64,000 nucleotides of DNA from Solimonas sp036405815. Lineage in GTDB: Bacteria; Pseudomonadota; Gammaproteobacteria; Nevskiales; Nevskiaceae. Under the pieces are notes generated by a model. That model made no database searches, had not been told where the DNA came from, and saw only the letters and a list, made by a program, of their open reading frames with translations. Position numbers and translations under genes: made by a program. Shown here one piece after another: positions 1-8,493 of the stretch (its first letter is position 1; each line of letters begins with the position of its first letter). The stretch covers positions 1 to 64,000 of the forward strand of contig DASWWX010000058.1 in the NCBI GenBank assembly GCA_036405815.1, given 5' to 3'.

Positions 1-312
1 GACCTGCAGCTGCACCGCTTCATCAAGCACAAGAAGACGCCGGGCAGCTTCATCACCAGCGGCCTGTGGGCCTGGTCGCGGCATCCCAACTACTTCGGCG
101 AGCTGAGCTTCTGGTGGGGCCTGATGCTGTTTGGTCTGGCCGCCGCACCGGACCAGTGGTGGTGGATCGTGCCGGGCGCGCTGGCGATGACCGGGATGTT
201 CGTGTTCGCCAGCATCCCGTTCATGGACGAGCGCAGCGCCGCGCGCCGTCCGGCCTATGCCGAGCACATGAAGAAGGTCTCGGCGCTGGTGCCGTGGCCG
301 CCGAAAGCCTGA
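1..312 (+). CDS. DUF1295 / steroid 5-alpha-reductase-like membrane protein, C-terminal part
   Basis: The gene starts before the window; the last 103 residues are visible. They contain SRHPNYFGE at visible residues 26-34, a signature of the DUF1295 family, which is related to isoprenylcysteine methyltransferases and steroid reductases. Two hydrophobic stretches follow and the protein closes with a basic tail ending VPWPPKA. The family consists of polytopic inner-membrane proteins, presumed NAD(P)H-dependent reductases of lipid-like substrates; the substrate here is unknown. DUF1415 starts 22 bases downstream on the same strand, so the two may be cotranscribed. Family call is firm, reaction is not. 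Confidence 0.85.
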   Translation, partial: DLQLHRFIKHKKTPGSFITSGLWAWSRHPNYFGELSFWWGLMLFGLAAAPDQWWWIVPGALAMTGMFVFASIPFMDERSAARRPAYAEHMKKVSALVPWPPKA

Positions 313-334
313 GTACGCCAAACCGATCGCGCGC

Positions 335-892
335 ATGACCGAGCAGACCGCCCACGACACCGCGATCCAGGCCGAGGTGCGCCGCTGGCTGGAACGCGTG
401 GTCGTGGGTCTCAACCTGTGCCCGTTCGCGGGCCGGCCGCTGCGCGAGGAGCGCGTGCGCATCGTGGTCAGCAACGCCACCGACGAGGTGGCGCTGCTGA
501 CCGATCTACAGCTGGAACTGGCCCGACTCGACGACACGCCGGCGCGCGAGCTGGAAACCACGCTGATCGCGATTCCGTCGATGCTCGCGGACTTCGCCGA
601 CTACAACGATTTCCTCGATCGCGTCGACGAACTGCTGCAGGAGTTCGAGTGGGAAGGCGAATACCAGGTCGCCAGCTTCCATCCGCACTACCGCTTCGCC
701 GATACCGAGGCCGACGACGTCGAGAACCTGACCAACCGCTCACCGGTGCCGCTGCTGCACCTGCTGCGCGAGGCCAGCGTCGAGGCGGCGGTGGACGCGC
801 ATCCCGATGCCGAGGGCATTCCCGACGCCAACATCGCGCGCATGCGCGCGCTGGGCGCGGCGCAGATCGAAGACCTGTTCAAGCGGCGCTGA
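335..892 (+). CDS. DUF1415 family protein
   Basis: A 185-residue soluble protein starting at ATG 335. The N-terminal VVGLNLCPFAGRPL (about residues 23-36), the central acidic region and the histidine-rich SFHPHYRFAD segment are typical of DUF1415 proteins, widespread in gammaproteobacteria and without established function. Length matches the family. It has no signal peptide or membrane segment, so it should be cytoplasmic. A small GC hairpin spans its stop codon (883-899), but no T-tract follows. The conserved Cys and His residues suggest a metal or redox role, which is inference only. Confidence 0.85.
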   Translation: MTEQTAHDTAIQAEVRRWLERVVVGLNLCPFAGRPLREERVRIVVSNATDEVALLTDLQLELARLDDTPARELETTLIAIPSMLADFADYNDFLDRVDELLQEFEWEGEYQVASFHPHYRFADTEADDVENLTNRSPVPLLHLLREASVEAAVDAHPDAEGIPDANIARMRALGAAQIEDLFKRR

Positions 893-961
893 GCGCCGCG
901 GTATTCCCCGTCGAGGCCAATCGGCTAGTCTTCTGGCCTGACCGATTCAGGAGCGCCGCCG

Positions 962-1504
962 ATGAACCGCATCCGCCCCGTTCTGATCGCCGGCCTGTGG
1001 CTCGGCGTTCTGCTGTCCGCCCCCGCGGGCGCCAAGGTGCTCGACAGCAGCGCCAACGGCTTCACGATCGAGAACAGCGTCACGGTGCCCGTGGACGCAG
1101 CCACCGCCTGGAACGCGCTGACCAGCGACGTCGGCCGCTGGTGGCCCGCCGATCACACCTGGACCGGCAAGGCCACCAATCTTTCGATCCAGGCCCGCGC
1201 CGGCGGCTGCTTCTGCGAAATCGACGGCGCACACCAGGCGCAGCACATGACCGTGACCTACACCGAGCCCGGCAAGCTGCTGCGCATGGTCGGCGGTCTC
1301 GGCCCGCTGCAGGGCATGGGCCTGTCCGGCACGATGGAATGGCGGCTGGCCCCGGCCGACGGCGGCGGCACGCGCATCACGCTGTGGTATCGCGCGGGCG
1401 GCTACACGCCGGACGACATCAGCAAGTTCGTGCCGGTGGTCGACCAGGTGCAGGCGATCCAGCTCGGCGGCCTCGGCGACTACCTGCGCAAGCTGGAACG
1501 CTGA
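962..1504 (+). CDS. Secreted SRPBCC (polyketide cyclase/START-like) family protein
   Basis: A 180-residue protein with an N-terminal signal peptide (cleavage probably after about residue 22, PAGA-KV). The mature part looks like the SRPBCC/Bet v1 fold: an early beta strand with PVDAATAWNALTSDVGRWWP, then alternating strands and a C-terminal helix. Members bind hydrophobic ligands in a deep cavity. Export to the periplasm is a common variant of this family in gammaproteobacteria. GGAG at 951-954 lies 7 bases before the ATG. A -10-like TAGTCT lies at 926-931. Ligand and role unknown. Confidence 0.75.
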   Translation: MNRIRPVLIAGLWLGVLLSAPAGAKVLDSSANGFTIENSVTVPVDAATAWNALTSDVGRWWPADHTWTGKATNLSIQARAGGCFCEIDGAHQAQHMTVTYTEPGKLLRMVGGLGPLQGMGLSGTMEWRLAPADGGGTRITLWYRAGGYTPDDISKFVPVVDQVQAIQLGGLGDYLRKLER

Positions 1505-1598
1505 CGCAGCGCGTATCCCGTCGCGCTCGCTAACACGAGCACGGTCATGCGGCGCCGGCAGACGACGCGCCTATGGCGTCGCCCGATGCCGGGACGGC

Positions 1599-2846
1599 CT
1601 ATTCGCCCAGCACTTCGAACGTCAGGCCCGCATGGGCGACCAGGCGCGCGATCAAGGCATCGCCCAGCGCCGTCGACGGCGTCCAGAATCCGCCCGCCAG
1701 CTGGTTCTTCGGCACGTCCAGCGCCAGGCAGGCCGCCGCCTCGCCGAGCATCTTGGCGGTGGAGCCGTAACCGGGATCGCGATCGCCGGTCACCTTGGAC
1801 TTCAGCGTACGGCCCGACGCGCCGCGGCCGTAGAAGCGGAAATCGTAAAAGCCCTGGGTCTGCGCCTCCGGGCTCGGCCCCTCGCCCGGCTTGGGCACCA
1901 CGAACTTCTCCAGCAGCCAGCGGCTGGGCGGCAGCAGCGTGGCGGCGATGAAGCCGCCGAGCCCGAGCGCGACACCGGTCGCCATCGCGCGGCCCTTCAC
2001 GCCGGGGCCGGTCATCATCGCCTCGTCGTACTGGAATTCGCGACCGTAGGCGTCGTTCTGCAGCGCATTGGAGCGATGCACGATGCGCGTGTTGATGCCG
2101 GCCATCACAAACGGCGCCAGCCAGCTCCGCGCCTCGTCGTCGTAGGTGGCGAAGCGCACGTCCGGCTGCCGCGGCTTGCCGGCGCCGCGCTGCGGCACGA
2201 CCGCGTAGGGATCGGTCATCAGCGAGCGCACCGTCGGATCGACCGACATCTCGCGCACCACGTTCATCAGGCTCGCCGCGGTACCGCCGGAGAAGCCGCC
2301 GCGCATCGCGCGGATGCGCAGCTTGACGCGCGTCGCCGGCTCGCCGTGACGCGCCTGCATCTGCCGCTGCAGGAAGTAGACGCCCAGATCGGACGGAATC
2401 GAATCGAAGCCGCAGCAGTGCACGATGCGCGCACCGGTCTCGCGGGCACGCGTTTCATGCGCGGCGATCATGCGGTGAATCCACTGCACCTCACCGGTCA
2501 GGTCGCAGTAGTCGGTGCCGGTGTCGGCGCAGATCTCGACCAGCGGCGAGCCGTACAGCGCATAAGGGCCGACCGTGGAGACGACCACGCGGGTCTGCGC
2601 GCACAGGGCCCGCAGGCCGTCGCGGTCGGCGGCATCGACGACGATGGTCGGCAACCGCTCGGCACCGGCGCCCAGTTCGGCCTGCAGCGCACGCAGCTTG
2701 TCGGCCGAGCGCCCGGCGATGGCCCAGCGCAAGGCCCCGCCCACGCCGTGACGTTCGAGCAGATAACGGCACAGGATCTGACCGACGAAACTGGTGGCAC
2801 CGAAGACGACGACGTGATGGGTCTGCGCAGCGGCCTGGGCACTCAT
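1599..2846 (-). CDS. Saccharopine dehydrogenase-like NAD(P)-binding oxidoreductase
   Basis: A 415-residue protein. I place the start at ATG 2846, six codons inside the longest frame, because GGAGTG sits just upstream and the Rossmann strand follows at once: HVVVFGATSFVGQ at residues 10-22. The Rossmann fold plus CCGFDSIPSDLG and the C-terminal GDRDPGYGSTAKM mark the family that includes mycobacterial trans-acting enoyl reductases of lipid synthesis; true saccharopine dehydrogenase activity is unlikely. A hydrophobic stretch near residues 285-305 may touch the membrane. It is divergent from the lipid kinase gene at 3068, which fits a lipid role but does not prove it. Confidence 0.8.
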   Translation of the reverse strand: MSAQAAAQTHHVVVFGATSFVGQILCRYLLERHGVGGALRWAIAGRSADKLRALQAELGAGAERLPTIVVDAADRDGLRALCAQTRVVVSTVGPYALYGSPLVEICADTGTDYCDLTGEVQWIHRMIAAHETRARETGARIVHCCGFDSIPSDLGVYFLQRQMQARHGEPATRVKLRIRAMRGGFSGGTAASLMNVVREMSVDPTVRSLMTDPYAVVPQRGAGKPRQPDVRFATYDDEARSWLAPFVMAGINTRIVHRSNALQNDAYGREFQYDEAMMTGPGVKGRAMATGVALGLGGFIAATLLPPSRWLLEKFVVPKPGEGPSPEAQTQGFYDFRFYGRGASGRTLKSKVTGDRDPGYGSTAKMLGEAAACLALDVPKNQLAGGFWTPSTALGDALIARLVAHAGLTFEVLGE

Positions 2847-2926
2847 GACGACACTCCGGCGCAATCGCGCCCGAAAAAGGAGGGCGCATCATAAGCCAGC
2901 GCCCCCGCGGCGCGGCCAGCGCGCGC

Positions 2927-2956
2927 AGCCGGGGCAAGCCGGGGCAAGCCGGGGCA
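2927..2956. repeat. Three perfect 10-bp tandem repeats (AGCCGGGGCA)
   Basis: Units at 2927-2936, 2937-2946 and 2947-2956 are identical. They lie in the 221-bp divergent region between the oxidoreductase (start 2846) and the lipid kinase (start 3068). The unit length equals about one helical turn. It could be a slippage product or a protein-binding array. Confidence 0.9.
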
Positions 2957-3055
2957 CAAAGATGCCGAATCGCGGCGCGCCAATGACAGCAACTCGTGAA
3001 CACACCACCCAGCCCCACCGGCACGATGGCTCATCCCGAGTTCAGGGATCGCGCT

Positions 3056-3061
3056 TATGCT
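3056..3061 (+). promoter_or_regulatory. Candidate -10 hexamer TATGCT, 6 nt before the lipid kinase ATG
   Basis: TATGCT matches TATAAT at 4 of 6 positions and ends 6 nt before the ATG at 3068, so transcription would begin at or next to the start codon. No convincing -35 is seen. Confidence 0.3.
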
Positions 3062-3067
3062 GCGCGC

Positions 3068-4048
3068 ATGCCCGCCACCACCTCGTCCGACGTCTCACCC
3101 GGTGCCCGATCGGCGACGTTCGCCGGCCCCTGCTTCATCGTCCTCAACGCCGGCTCCGGCAAGCAGGATGCCGAGACGCGCCGCGAGATCATCACGCGCG
3201 TCTTCGACGCGGCGGGTCGTCGCTGCGAGATCCTGCCCATCGATCGTTCGACGCCGATCGAGCGGGTCGCGACCGCGGCGGTCGCACGCGCCAAGGCCGA
3301 ACGCGGGGCCGTGATCGCGGCCGGCGGCGACGGCACGATCAACGCGGTAGCGCAGGCGGTGTACGGCCACGGCCTGCCGTTCGGCGTGATTCCGCTCGGC
3401 ACCTTCAATTACTTCGCGCGCGTGCACGGCATCGCCCAGGACGTCGAAGCGGCGACGCGCGCACTGCTGCGCGCCCGCATCGAACCGGCCCAGGCCGGCC
3501 GCGCGGGCGGTCATCTGTTCCTGGTCAACGCGAGCCTCGGTCTGTATCCGCAGCTGCTGGAAGACCGCGAGGCGTTCAAGCAGCAGTTCGGCCGCAGCCG
3601 GCTGGTGGCGCTGTGGTCCGGCCTGTTGACGCTGGCGCGCCAGAGCCGCCAGCTGCATCTGACGATCGAAGCGGGCGATCAGAAGGCCACGTTGCGAACG
3701 CCGACGCTGGTGGTCGTCAACAACCGCCTGCAGCTCGAACGGCTCGGTTTTCCCGAGGCCGATGCGCTGGCGCAAGGGCAGCTCGCCGGCATCGTGATCA
3801 AGCCCATCGGTACGCTGTCGATGTTCGGCCTGCTGTTGCGCGGGGTCCTCGGCCGGCTCGGCGACGCCGAGAATGTCCAGCATCTGCCATTCCGGCGGGT
3901 CACCGTCTCGCCGCGCGGACGTCGCCGCATCAAGCTGGCGATGGATGGCGAAATCCGCTGGGTGCCGACGCCCGTGGTATTCGAGGTCGCCCCCGAACCG
4001 CTATCGCTGCTGGTGCCGGCGCCGGAGGACCGGGTGGAAGTCGCATGA
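3068..4048 (+). CDS. Diacylglycerol kinase-family lipid kinase
   Basis: A 326-residue soluble lipid kinase (DAGK catalytic domain, like bacterial DgkB/YegS). The nucleotide-binding motif GGDGT is at residues 86-90 and PLGTFN at 109-114; the N-terminal strand FIVLNAGSGK is at 23-32 and the C-terminal domain contains the usual DGE (in AMDGEI). It should phosphorylate a membrane lipid alcohol with ATP. The frame stays open to a GTG at 2996 and an ATG at 3026, but neither has a ribosome binding site and the domain begins right after 3068. It is the first gene of the operon to 8462 and overlaps the next gene by 4 bp (ATGA). Confidence 0.87.
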   Translation: MPATTSSDVSPGARSATFAGPCFIVLNAGSGKQDAETRREIITRVFDAAGRRCEILPIDRSTPIERVATAAVARAKAERGAVIAAGGDGTINAVAQAVYGHGLPFGVIPLGTFNYFARVHGIAQDVEAATRALLRARIEPAQAGRAGGHLFLVNASLGLYPQLLEDREAFKQQFGRSRLVALWSGLLTLARQSRQLHLTIEAGDQKATLRTPTLVVVNNRLQLERLGFPEADALAQGQLAGIVIKPIGTLSMFGLLLRGVLGRLGDAENVQHLPFRRVTVSPRGRRRIKLAMDGEIRWVPTPVVFEVAPEPLSLLVPAPEDRVEVA

Positions 4049-4893
4049 TCCTGCTGCACCTGTCGGACCCGCATTTCGGCACCGAACAGCCGTCGGTGGT
4101 CGATGCACTGCGGCGCCTCGCGCAGCGCGAGGCGCCGGACGTCCTGATCCTTTCCGGCGACATCACGCAACGCGCCACCGCGGGCCAGTTCGACAGCGCG
4201 CGCCGCTTCGTCGAGCGCCTCGGCATCGAGCGTCGACTGGTGCTGCCCGGCAATCACGACATTCCGCTGCTGGATCTGTGGACGCGCTGGCGCCACCCCT
4301 ATGCGCGCTATCGCAAGGCCTTCGGCAGCGAACTGGAACCGGTGCTGCGCACGCCCTCGCTGCTGGCGTTGGGCGTCAACACCACCCGCGCGTATCGGCA
4401 CAAAGACGGCGAGGTCTCCGCCGAACAGATCGAGCGCGTCGCCGCGCGCCTGCGCAAGGCCACGACTGCGCAGCTGCGCATCGTCGTCACGCATCAGCCC
4501 GCGCAGGTGATCCGCGAACGCGACCTGCACAACCGCCTGCATGGCCACGCCGAGGCGATCCGCACCTGGACCGCCGCGGGCGCGGACCTGATCCTCGGCG
4601 GCCACATTCACCTGCCCTACGTCGCGCCGCTGCACGAGCGGGATGCCACGCTGTCGCGTCGCGCCTGGTGCGTGCAGGCGGGCACCGCCGTGTCCTCGCG
4701 CATCCGCCTCGAGGCGCCGAATTCGATCAACCTGATCCGCTATACGGCGGCACCGCTGGACCACGCAGCGCACTGCGCCGTCGAGCGCTGGGACTACGAC
4801 GCCACGCGCCAGGCCTTCCAGCTCGCCAGCTGCGATACCCTCGTCCTGAGCCGGCATCTGCCGGCGGCCGCCGAGGAAGCATCGCCGATATGA
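4045..4893 (+). CDS. Calcineurin-like metallophosphoesterase
   Basis: A 282-residue protein with the full set of metallophosphoesterase metal motifs: SDPHF at residues 7-11 (Asp8, His10), GD at 38-39, GNHD at 69-72, then VTHQP and GGHIH. There is no signal peptide, so it is cytoplasmic. Related proteins hydrolyse phosphomonoesters, phosphodiesters or UDP-diacylglucosamine. Start and stop overlap both neighbours by 4 bp, so translation is probably coupled to the lipid kinase. The pairing suggests work on a phosphorylated lipid; that is inference. Confidence 0.88.
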   Translation: MILLHLSDPHFGTEQPSVVDALRRLAQREAPDVLILSGDITQRATAGQFDSARRFVERLGIERRLVLPGNHDIPLLDLWTRWRHPYARYRKAFGSELEPVLRTPSLLALGVNTTRAYRHKDGEVSAEQIERVAARLRKATTAQLRIVVTHQPAQVIRERDLHNRLHGHAEAIRTWTAAGADLILGGHIHLPYVAPLHERDATLSRRAWCVQAGTAVSSRIRLEAPNSINLIRYTAAPLDHAAHCAVERWDYDATRQAFQLASCDTLVLSRHLPAAAEEASPI

Positions 4894-5477
4894 CTCGTCC
4901 CGCCACCGACCTTCGCGCGCACCTGATCGGCGCGTGGCTGGTGCTGGCCGCATGCGCACCGGCGCACGCGGCGCCGCTCGACGATTGGTGGAGCGCCTTG
5001 CAGTCGCTATGCGGCCACGCCTACGCCGGAAGCCTGGTGCTGGCGCCGCCGGGCGACACCGCGTTCGCGGGCAAGGCCCTGGTCATGCATGTCCGCGAAT
5101 GCACGCCGACGCAGGTTCGCATTCCGTTCGTGGTCGGCGACGATCTGTCGCGCACCTGGGTGCTGACGCGCCAGGGCGAGCGCCTGCAGCTGCAGCACGA
5201 CCATCGCCACGAGGACGGCTCGGCGGATGCGATCACGCGATACGGCGGCACCAGCAGCAATCGCGGCAGCGCAACCGCGCAGGTGTTCCCCGCCGACGAT
5301 GCGACGGCGGCGATGCTGCCGCCGGCGCACGCCAATATCTGGATGATGGAACTGGTGTCGGGCAAGCACTTCGCCTACCACCTGCAGCGCCTCGGCACCG
5401 AACGGCTGTTCCGCATCGAGTTCGACCTCACGCGCCGCGTCGAGGCCCCGCCCGCGCCCTGGGGATGGACACCCTGA
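4890..5477 (+). CDS. Secreted protein of unknown function
   Basis: A 195-residue protein that I do not recognise. Residues 1-27 form a signal peptide ending APAHA-AP. The mature part contains two cysteines (SLCGHAYAG and RECTPTQ), possibly disulfide-bonded, and a His/Asp-rich centre (LQHDHRHEDGSAD) that could bind metal, followed by a region likely to be beta strand. ATG 4890 overlaps the phosphoesterase stop by 4 bp and its end overlaps the next gene by 13 bp, so it belongs to the operon. Periplasmic location is likely. Confidence 0.75.
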   Translation: MTRPATDLRAHLIGAWLVLAACAPAHAAPLDDWWSALQSLCGHAYAGSLVLAPPGDTAFAGKALVMHVRECTPTQVRIPFVVGDDLSRTWVLTRQGERLQLQHDHRHEDGSADAITRYGGTSSNRGSATAQVFPADDATAAMLPPAHANIWMMELVSGKHFAYHLQRLGTERLFRIEFDLTRRVEAPPAPWGWTP

Positions 5478-6934
5478 ACCCGATCCTGCCCGCGAACCGC
5501 GTGGACCGCGCCTCGCCCGTCGCCGACCGCTCGCTGGCCGCGCGTCAGCTGGCCGACTGCATCCGCCTGGAGGAGGAGACACAGGGTCACCCGGCGCCCA
5601 CGCCGGATGCCGACGCGGTCGCGATTCGCGGCGGCGGCGACTTCTGGCAGCGCGTGGTCCGGCGCGCCGCCGCCTTGCCGCAGGCGCCGACACGTCGGCA
5701 ACAACTCGCTGCGCTGCGCGCGAGCTTGCGGGCAGTGACGCTGCTCGTGCTGCTGCTCGCCGCCGTGTCCGGTGCGGCGGTGGCCTCGACTGCGCTGGCG
5801 GCTCATCGGCCCGCGAGCCTGCCGCTGGTCCTGATCGCAGTGGTCGGAATCAACCTGCTGAGCTTGCTGTTGTGGCTGCTGCTGCAGTTGTCGGGCTGGC
5901 GGGTCGGCGCCGGGATGCAAGCCGGTAGCAGCCTGCACCGGGCCGGCGCCTGGCTCGCGGCGCGCGCCGCGCCGGGGCTTCACCTTGATGACATCGCCCT
6001 GCGCGTCGTCGCCGGTGGCGCTCAGGGCCGCTGGTTTGCGGCAACGCTGGTCCACGGTGCATGGCTCGCCTTTGCGCTGAGCGCATTCCTGACGCTGGCG
6101 ATCTTGCTGAGTCTGCGTGCCTACGCGCTGAGCTGGGAAACCACGTTGCTCGACGCGCACGCGCTGGCGACCTGGGCCGACACGCTGTCCTGGGCGCCCG
6201 CCCTGCTGGGCGCGCCGTCGACGAGCCACCTGCCGCTGATACCCGTCGGTGACGCCGACGCGCACCGCGGCTGGGCCGCCTGGCTGCTCGTCGCAGTCTT
6301 CGCTTACGGCGTGGTGCCACGGCTGCTGATGCTGGCGCTGAGCGCCGCGGCGCTGTGGCGCGCGCAGGCTCGAGTCGGCCGCGACGCCCAGGCGCCCGGC
6401 TATGCGCGCTTGCGTGCGCGACTGCTGCCCGATCACCGTGCCCTGGGGATCGTCGACGCCGCACCGCCGGCATCGCCACCTGCCGATGCGGCGCCACCCG
6501 TGGCATCCACCGCGCTGCGCGGCCCCGTCGCGGCCCTGAGCCTGGAGTACGATGGCGACGACCGCAGCCTGCCGACGCTCGCCGACGTGCGCTGGCAATG
6601 GCTCGGCAGCATCGACGACGTCGGCGCACTGGAGCGCATGACCACCGCGCTGCGACAGCGACCACCGGATCAACTGGCGATCCTGCTGCGCGCCACCGCC
6701 ACACCGGATCGTGGCCTTGAACGCAGCATCGCCGCCCTCGCCCACAGCGTCGAGGGCCGTGCCGCGGTACTGCTGCTCGACGGCCCGCGCCTGCAGGCGC
6801 GCGGCGACGACATTGCGGCCCAGCGCCTCGCCGACTGGCGCGCACTGGCGATGCGCGCCGGCGCGCGCCTCGGCGTAACGGTGGCACCGCCCCTCGATCC
6901 GGCAACCCGCAGCCCGACCGGGAGCGCGCCATGA
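5465..6934 (+). CDS. DUF2868 family membrane protein
   Basis: A 489-residue protein beginning at ATG 5465 inside the end of the preceding gene. The N-terminal RQLADCIRLEEE and the arrangement of four hydrophobic segments (about residues 85-106, 115-140, 188-216 and 265-295), followed by a 190-residue soluble C-terminal part, match DUF2868. This family is usually encoded next to a DUF3482 GTPase, as here. The C-terminal part carries a predicted alpha/beta fold with LAILLRATATPDRG. The pair probably forms a membrane GTPase complex; its process is not established. Confidence 0.82.
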   Translation: MDTLNPILPANRVDRASPVADRSLAARQLADCIRLEEETQGHPAPTPDADAVAIRGGGDFWQRVVRRAAALPQAPTRRQQLAALRASLRAVTLLVLLLAAVSGAAVASTALAAHRPASLPLVLIAVVGINLLSLLLWLLLQLSGWRVGAGMQAGSSLHRAGAWLAARAAPGLHLDDIALRVVAGGAQGRWFAATLVHGAWLAFALSAFLTLAILLSLRAYALSWETTLLDAHALATWADTLSWAPALLGAPSTSHLPLIPVGDADAHRGWAAWLLVAVFAYGVVPRLLMLALSAAALWRAQARVGRDAQAPGYARLRARLLPDHRALGIVDAAPPASPPADAAPPVASTALRGPVAALSLEYDGDDRSLPTLADVRWQWLGSIDDVGALERMTTALRQRPPDQLAILLRATATPDRGLERSIAALAHSVEGRAAVLLLDGPRLQARGDDIAAQRLADWRALAMRAGARLGVTVAPPLDPATRSPTGSAP

Positions 6935-8331
6935 ACCGGACTCCGCTGCGCGTCGCCGTGGTCGGCCACACCAACACCGGCAAGACCTCGCTGTTGCGGA
7001 CCCTGACGCGCGACGACGCCTTCGGCGAGGTCTCCGACCGGCCGGCGACGACCCGCGATGTGCGTGGTGTCGCACTGCTGGCCGGCGACGAGACGATCGT
7101 CGAGCTGTTCGACACACCCGGACTGGAAGACGCGCCCGGGGTCGCGCAAACGCTCGCACAGCAGCCGCCCGACCCCGATCCGGTCGCCGCCATCGAACGC
7201 TTTCTCGCCGGCGACCACGGTCACGGTCGCTACGAGCAGGAAGCCAAGGTGTTGCGGCAACTGCTGCGCAGCGATGCTGCGCTGTACGTGATCGATGCGC
7301 GTGAGCCGGTGCGCAACAAGCATCGCGAGGAGCTGCGCCTGCTGGCCGCCTGCGGCCGGCCGGTGCTGCCCGTGCTGAATTTCCTCGACAGCGCCGAGGC
7401 CGACACCGCCGCCTGGAAGACGCAGCTCGCGCGTCTGGGCCTGCATCTGTCCGCCGACTTCGACACCGTGGTCTACGACGCGCAGGCCGAGCGCCAACTG
7501 TTCGACAAGCTCGCGGCTCTGGTGGAGCCGCGCCGCGCCGATCTCGAGCGCCTGCAACGCGATCGCGCGCAGATGCGCGCGCACACGATCGAATCGGCCT
7601 GCCGTCTCGTCGCCGGCCTGCTGGCCGACGCCGGCGGGGCCCGCGTGCGCGGCGCGCCAGACGCACCGCCGGAGGCGCTGGCGACCCGGCTGCAGGATCG
7701 CGTACGCCAGGCCGAGCAGCGCTGTGTCGATGCGCTGCTCGGCCTGTTCCGCTTCGACATGGGGGCGCATGCGCCACCGGCGCTGCCCCTGCACGACGGC
7801 CGCTGGGCACTCGATCCGTTCGATCCCGAGGCCCTGCGGCGTTACGGCATTCGCACCGGCTCGGCGGCGGCGGCCGGCGGCATGGCGGGACTGGCCGTGG
7901 ATTCGATGACCGGCTTCGCCAGCCTGGGTGCGGCCGCCGCGATCGGCGCCGGCCTCGGTGCCGCGTGGAGCACGGCACGCACGTTCGGCCAGCCCTGGCT
8001 CGATCGCGCCCGCGGCTATCAGGCGCTGGCGCTGGACGAAGCCACGCTGGCGCTGCTGGCCGGACGCCAACTGCAGTTGCTGCGCGCGTTGCTGCGGCGC
8101 GGCCACGCCAGTACCGCACCGCTGGCACCGAACGACGGCGGCAATGGCTGGCCCTCGGCGGCCGTGCGCCGCGCGACGCTGCGGCTGCGCGCGATGCCGG
8201 AATGTTCGTCGCTCAACGAAGTCGACGGCAGCGCGCACGCCGCGCCGCCGCTCGCACCGCTGACCGACGCCTTGCTTGCGGTAGTAAACGCTTCGCCCAT
8301 GTCGTCCCAACCTCGGAGTGTCTCGTCATGA
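6931..8331 (+). CDS. GTPase with DUF3482 domain
   Basis: A 466-residue protein with an N-terminal Era/TrmE-like G domain: P-loop VGHTNTGKTS at residues 11-20, switch-region threonine pair around 40-41, G3 DTPG at 61-64 and G4 variant NFLD at 150-153 in place of NKxD. The C-terminal DUF3482 region contains an alanine/glycine-rich hydrophobic hairpin near residues 310-345, likely to insert in the membrane. ATG 6931 overlaps the DUF2868 stop by 4 bp and GGAG lies just upstream. It acts with DUF2868 by context. Confidence 0.88.
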   Translation: MNRTPLRVAVVGHTNTGKTSLLRTLTRDDAFGEVSDRPATTRDVRGVALLAGDETIVELFDTPGLEDAPGVAQTLAQQPPDPDPVAAIERFLAGDHGHGRYEQEAKVLRQLLRSDAALYVIDAREPVRNKHREELRLLAACGRPVLPVLNFLDSAEADTAAWKTQLARLGLHLSADFDTVVYDAQAERQLFDKLAALVEPRRADLERLQRDRAQMRAHTIESACRLVAGLLADAGGARVRGAPDAPPEALATRLQDRVRQAEQRCVDALLGLFRFDMGAHAPPALPLHDGRWALDPFDPEALRRYGIRTGSAAAAGGMAGLAVDSMTGFASLGAAAAIGAGLGAAWSTARTFGQPWLDRARGYQALALDEATLALLAGRQLQLLRALLRRGHASTAPLAPNDGGNGWPSAAVRRATLRLRAMPECSSLNEVDGSAHAAPPLAPLTDALLAVVNASPMSSQPRSVSS

Positions 8332-8462
8332 CGATCCATCTCGACCTCGTCCCGCTGCTGTCGCTGATCGCCGGCATCGTGATCCTGATCGCGCCCAAGA
8401 TCCTGAACTACGTCATCGCCATCTACCTGATCGCGATCGGCATCGTCGGCCTGCTGACCTGA
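8328..8462 (+). CDS. Small DUF3096 membrane peptide
   Basis: A 44-residue peptide consisting almost wholly of two hydrophobic helices joined by APKILN, the typical DUF3096 pattern. ATG 8328 overlaps the GTPase stop by 4 bp and GGAGTG (8315-8320) is well placed. It ends 31 bp before the convergent DUF533 gene. It is probably an inner-membrane peptide; its place at the end of a membrane GTPase operon may be meaningful or incidental. Confidence 0.8.
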   Translation: MTIHLDLVPLLSLIAGIVILIAPKILNYVIAIYLIAIGIVGLLT

Positions 8463-8493
8463 GCGCGGCGGCACGGAGCGACGCGCCAACCTC

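Noticed and set aside
883..899. Terminator at the DUF1415 stop codon
   Set aside because: A 7-bp GC hairpin with no T-tract that contains the stop codon; common by chance in this composition.
418..1533. Forward frame crossing the DUF1415 and SRPBCC genes
   Set aside because: Low-complexity arginine/alanine translation that crosses two recognised genes and a gap.
1599..2846. True saccharopine dehydrogenase for lysine metabolism
   Set aside because: The sequence fits the trans-acting enoyl reductase-like branch, and no lysine genes are nearby.
5375..8128. A 917-codon reverse open frame opposite the DUF2868 and GTPase genes
   Set aside because: Rich in Arg, Pro and Gly with no motifs; the forward genes carry clear P-loop and family signatures.
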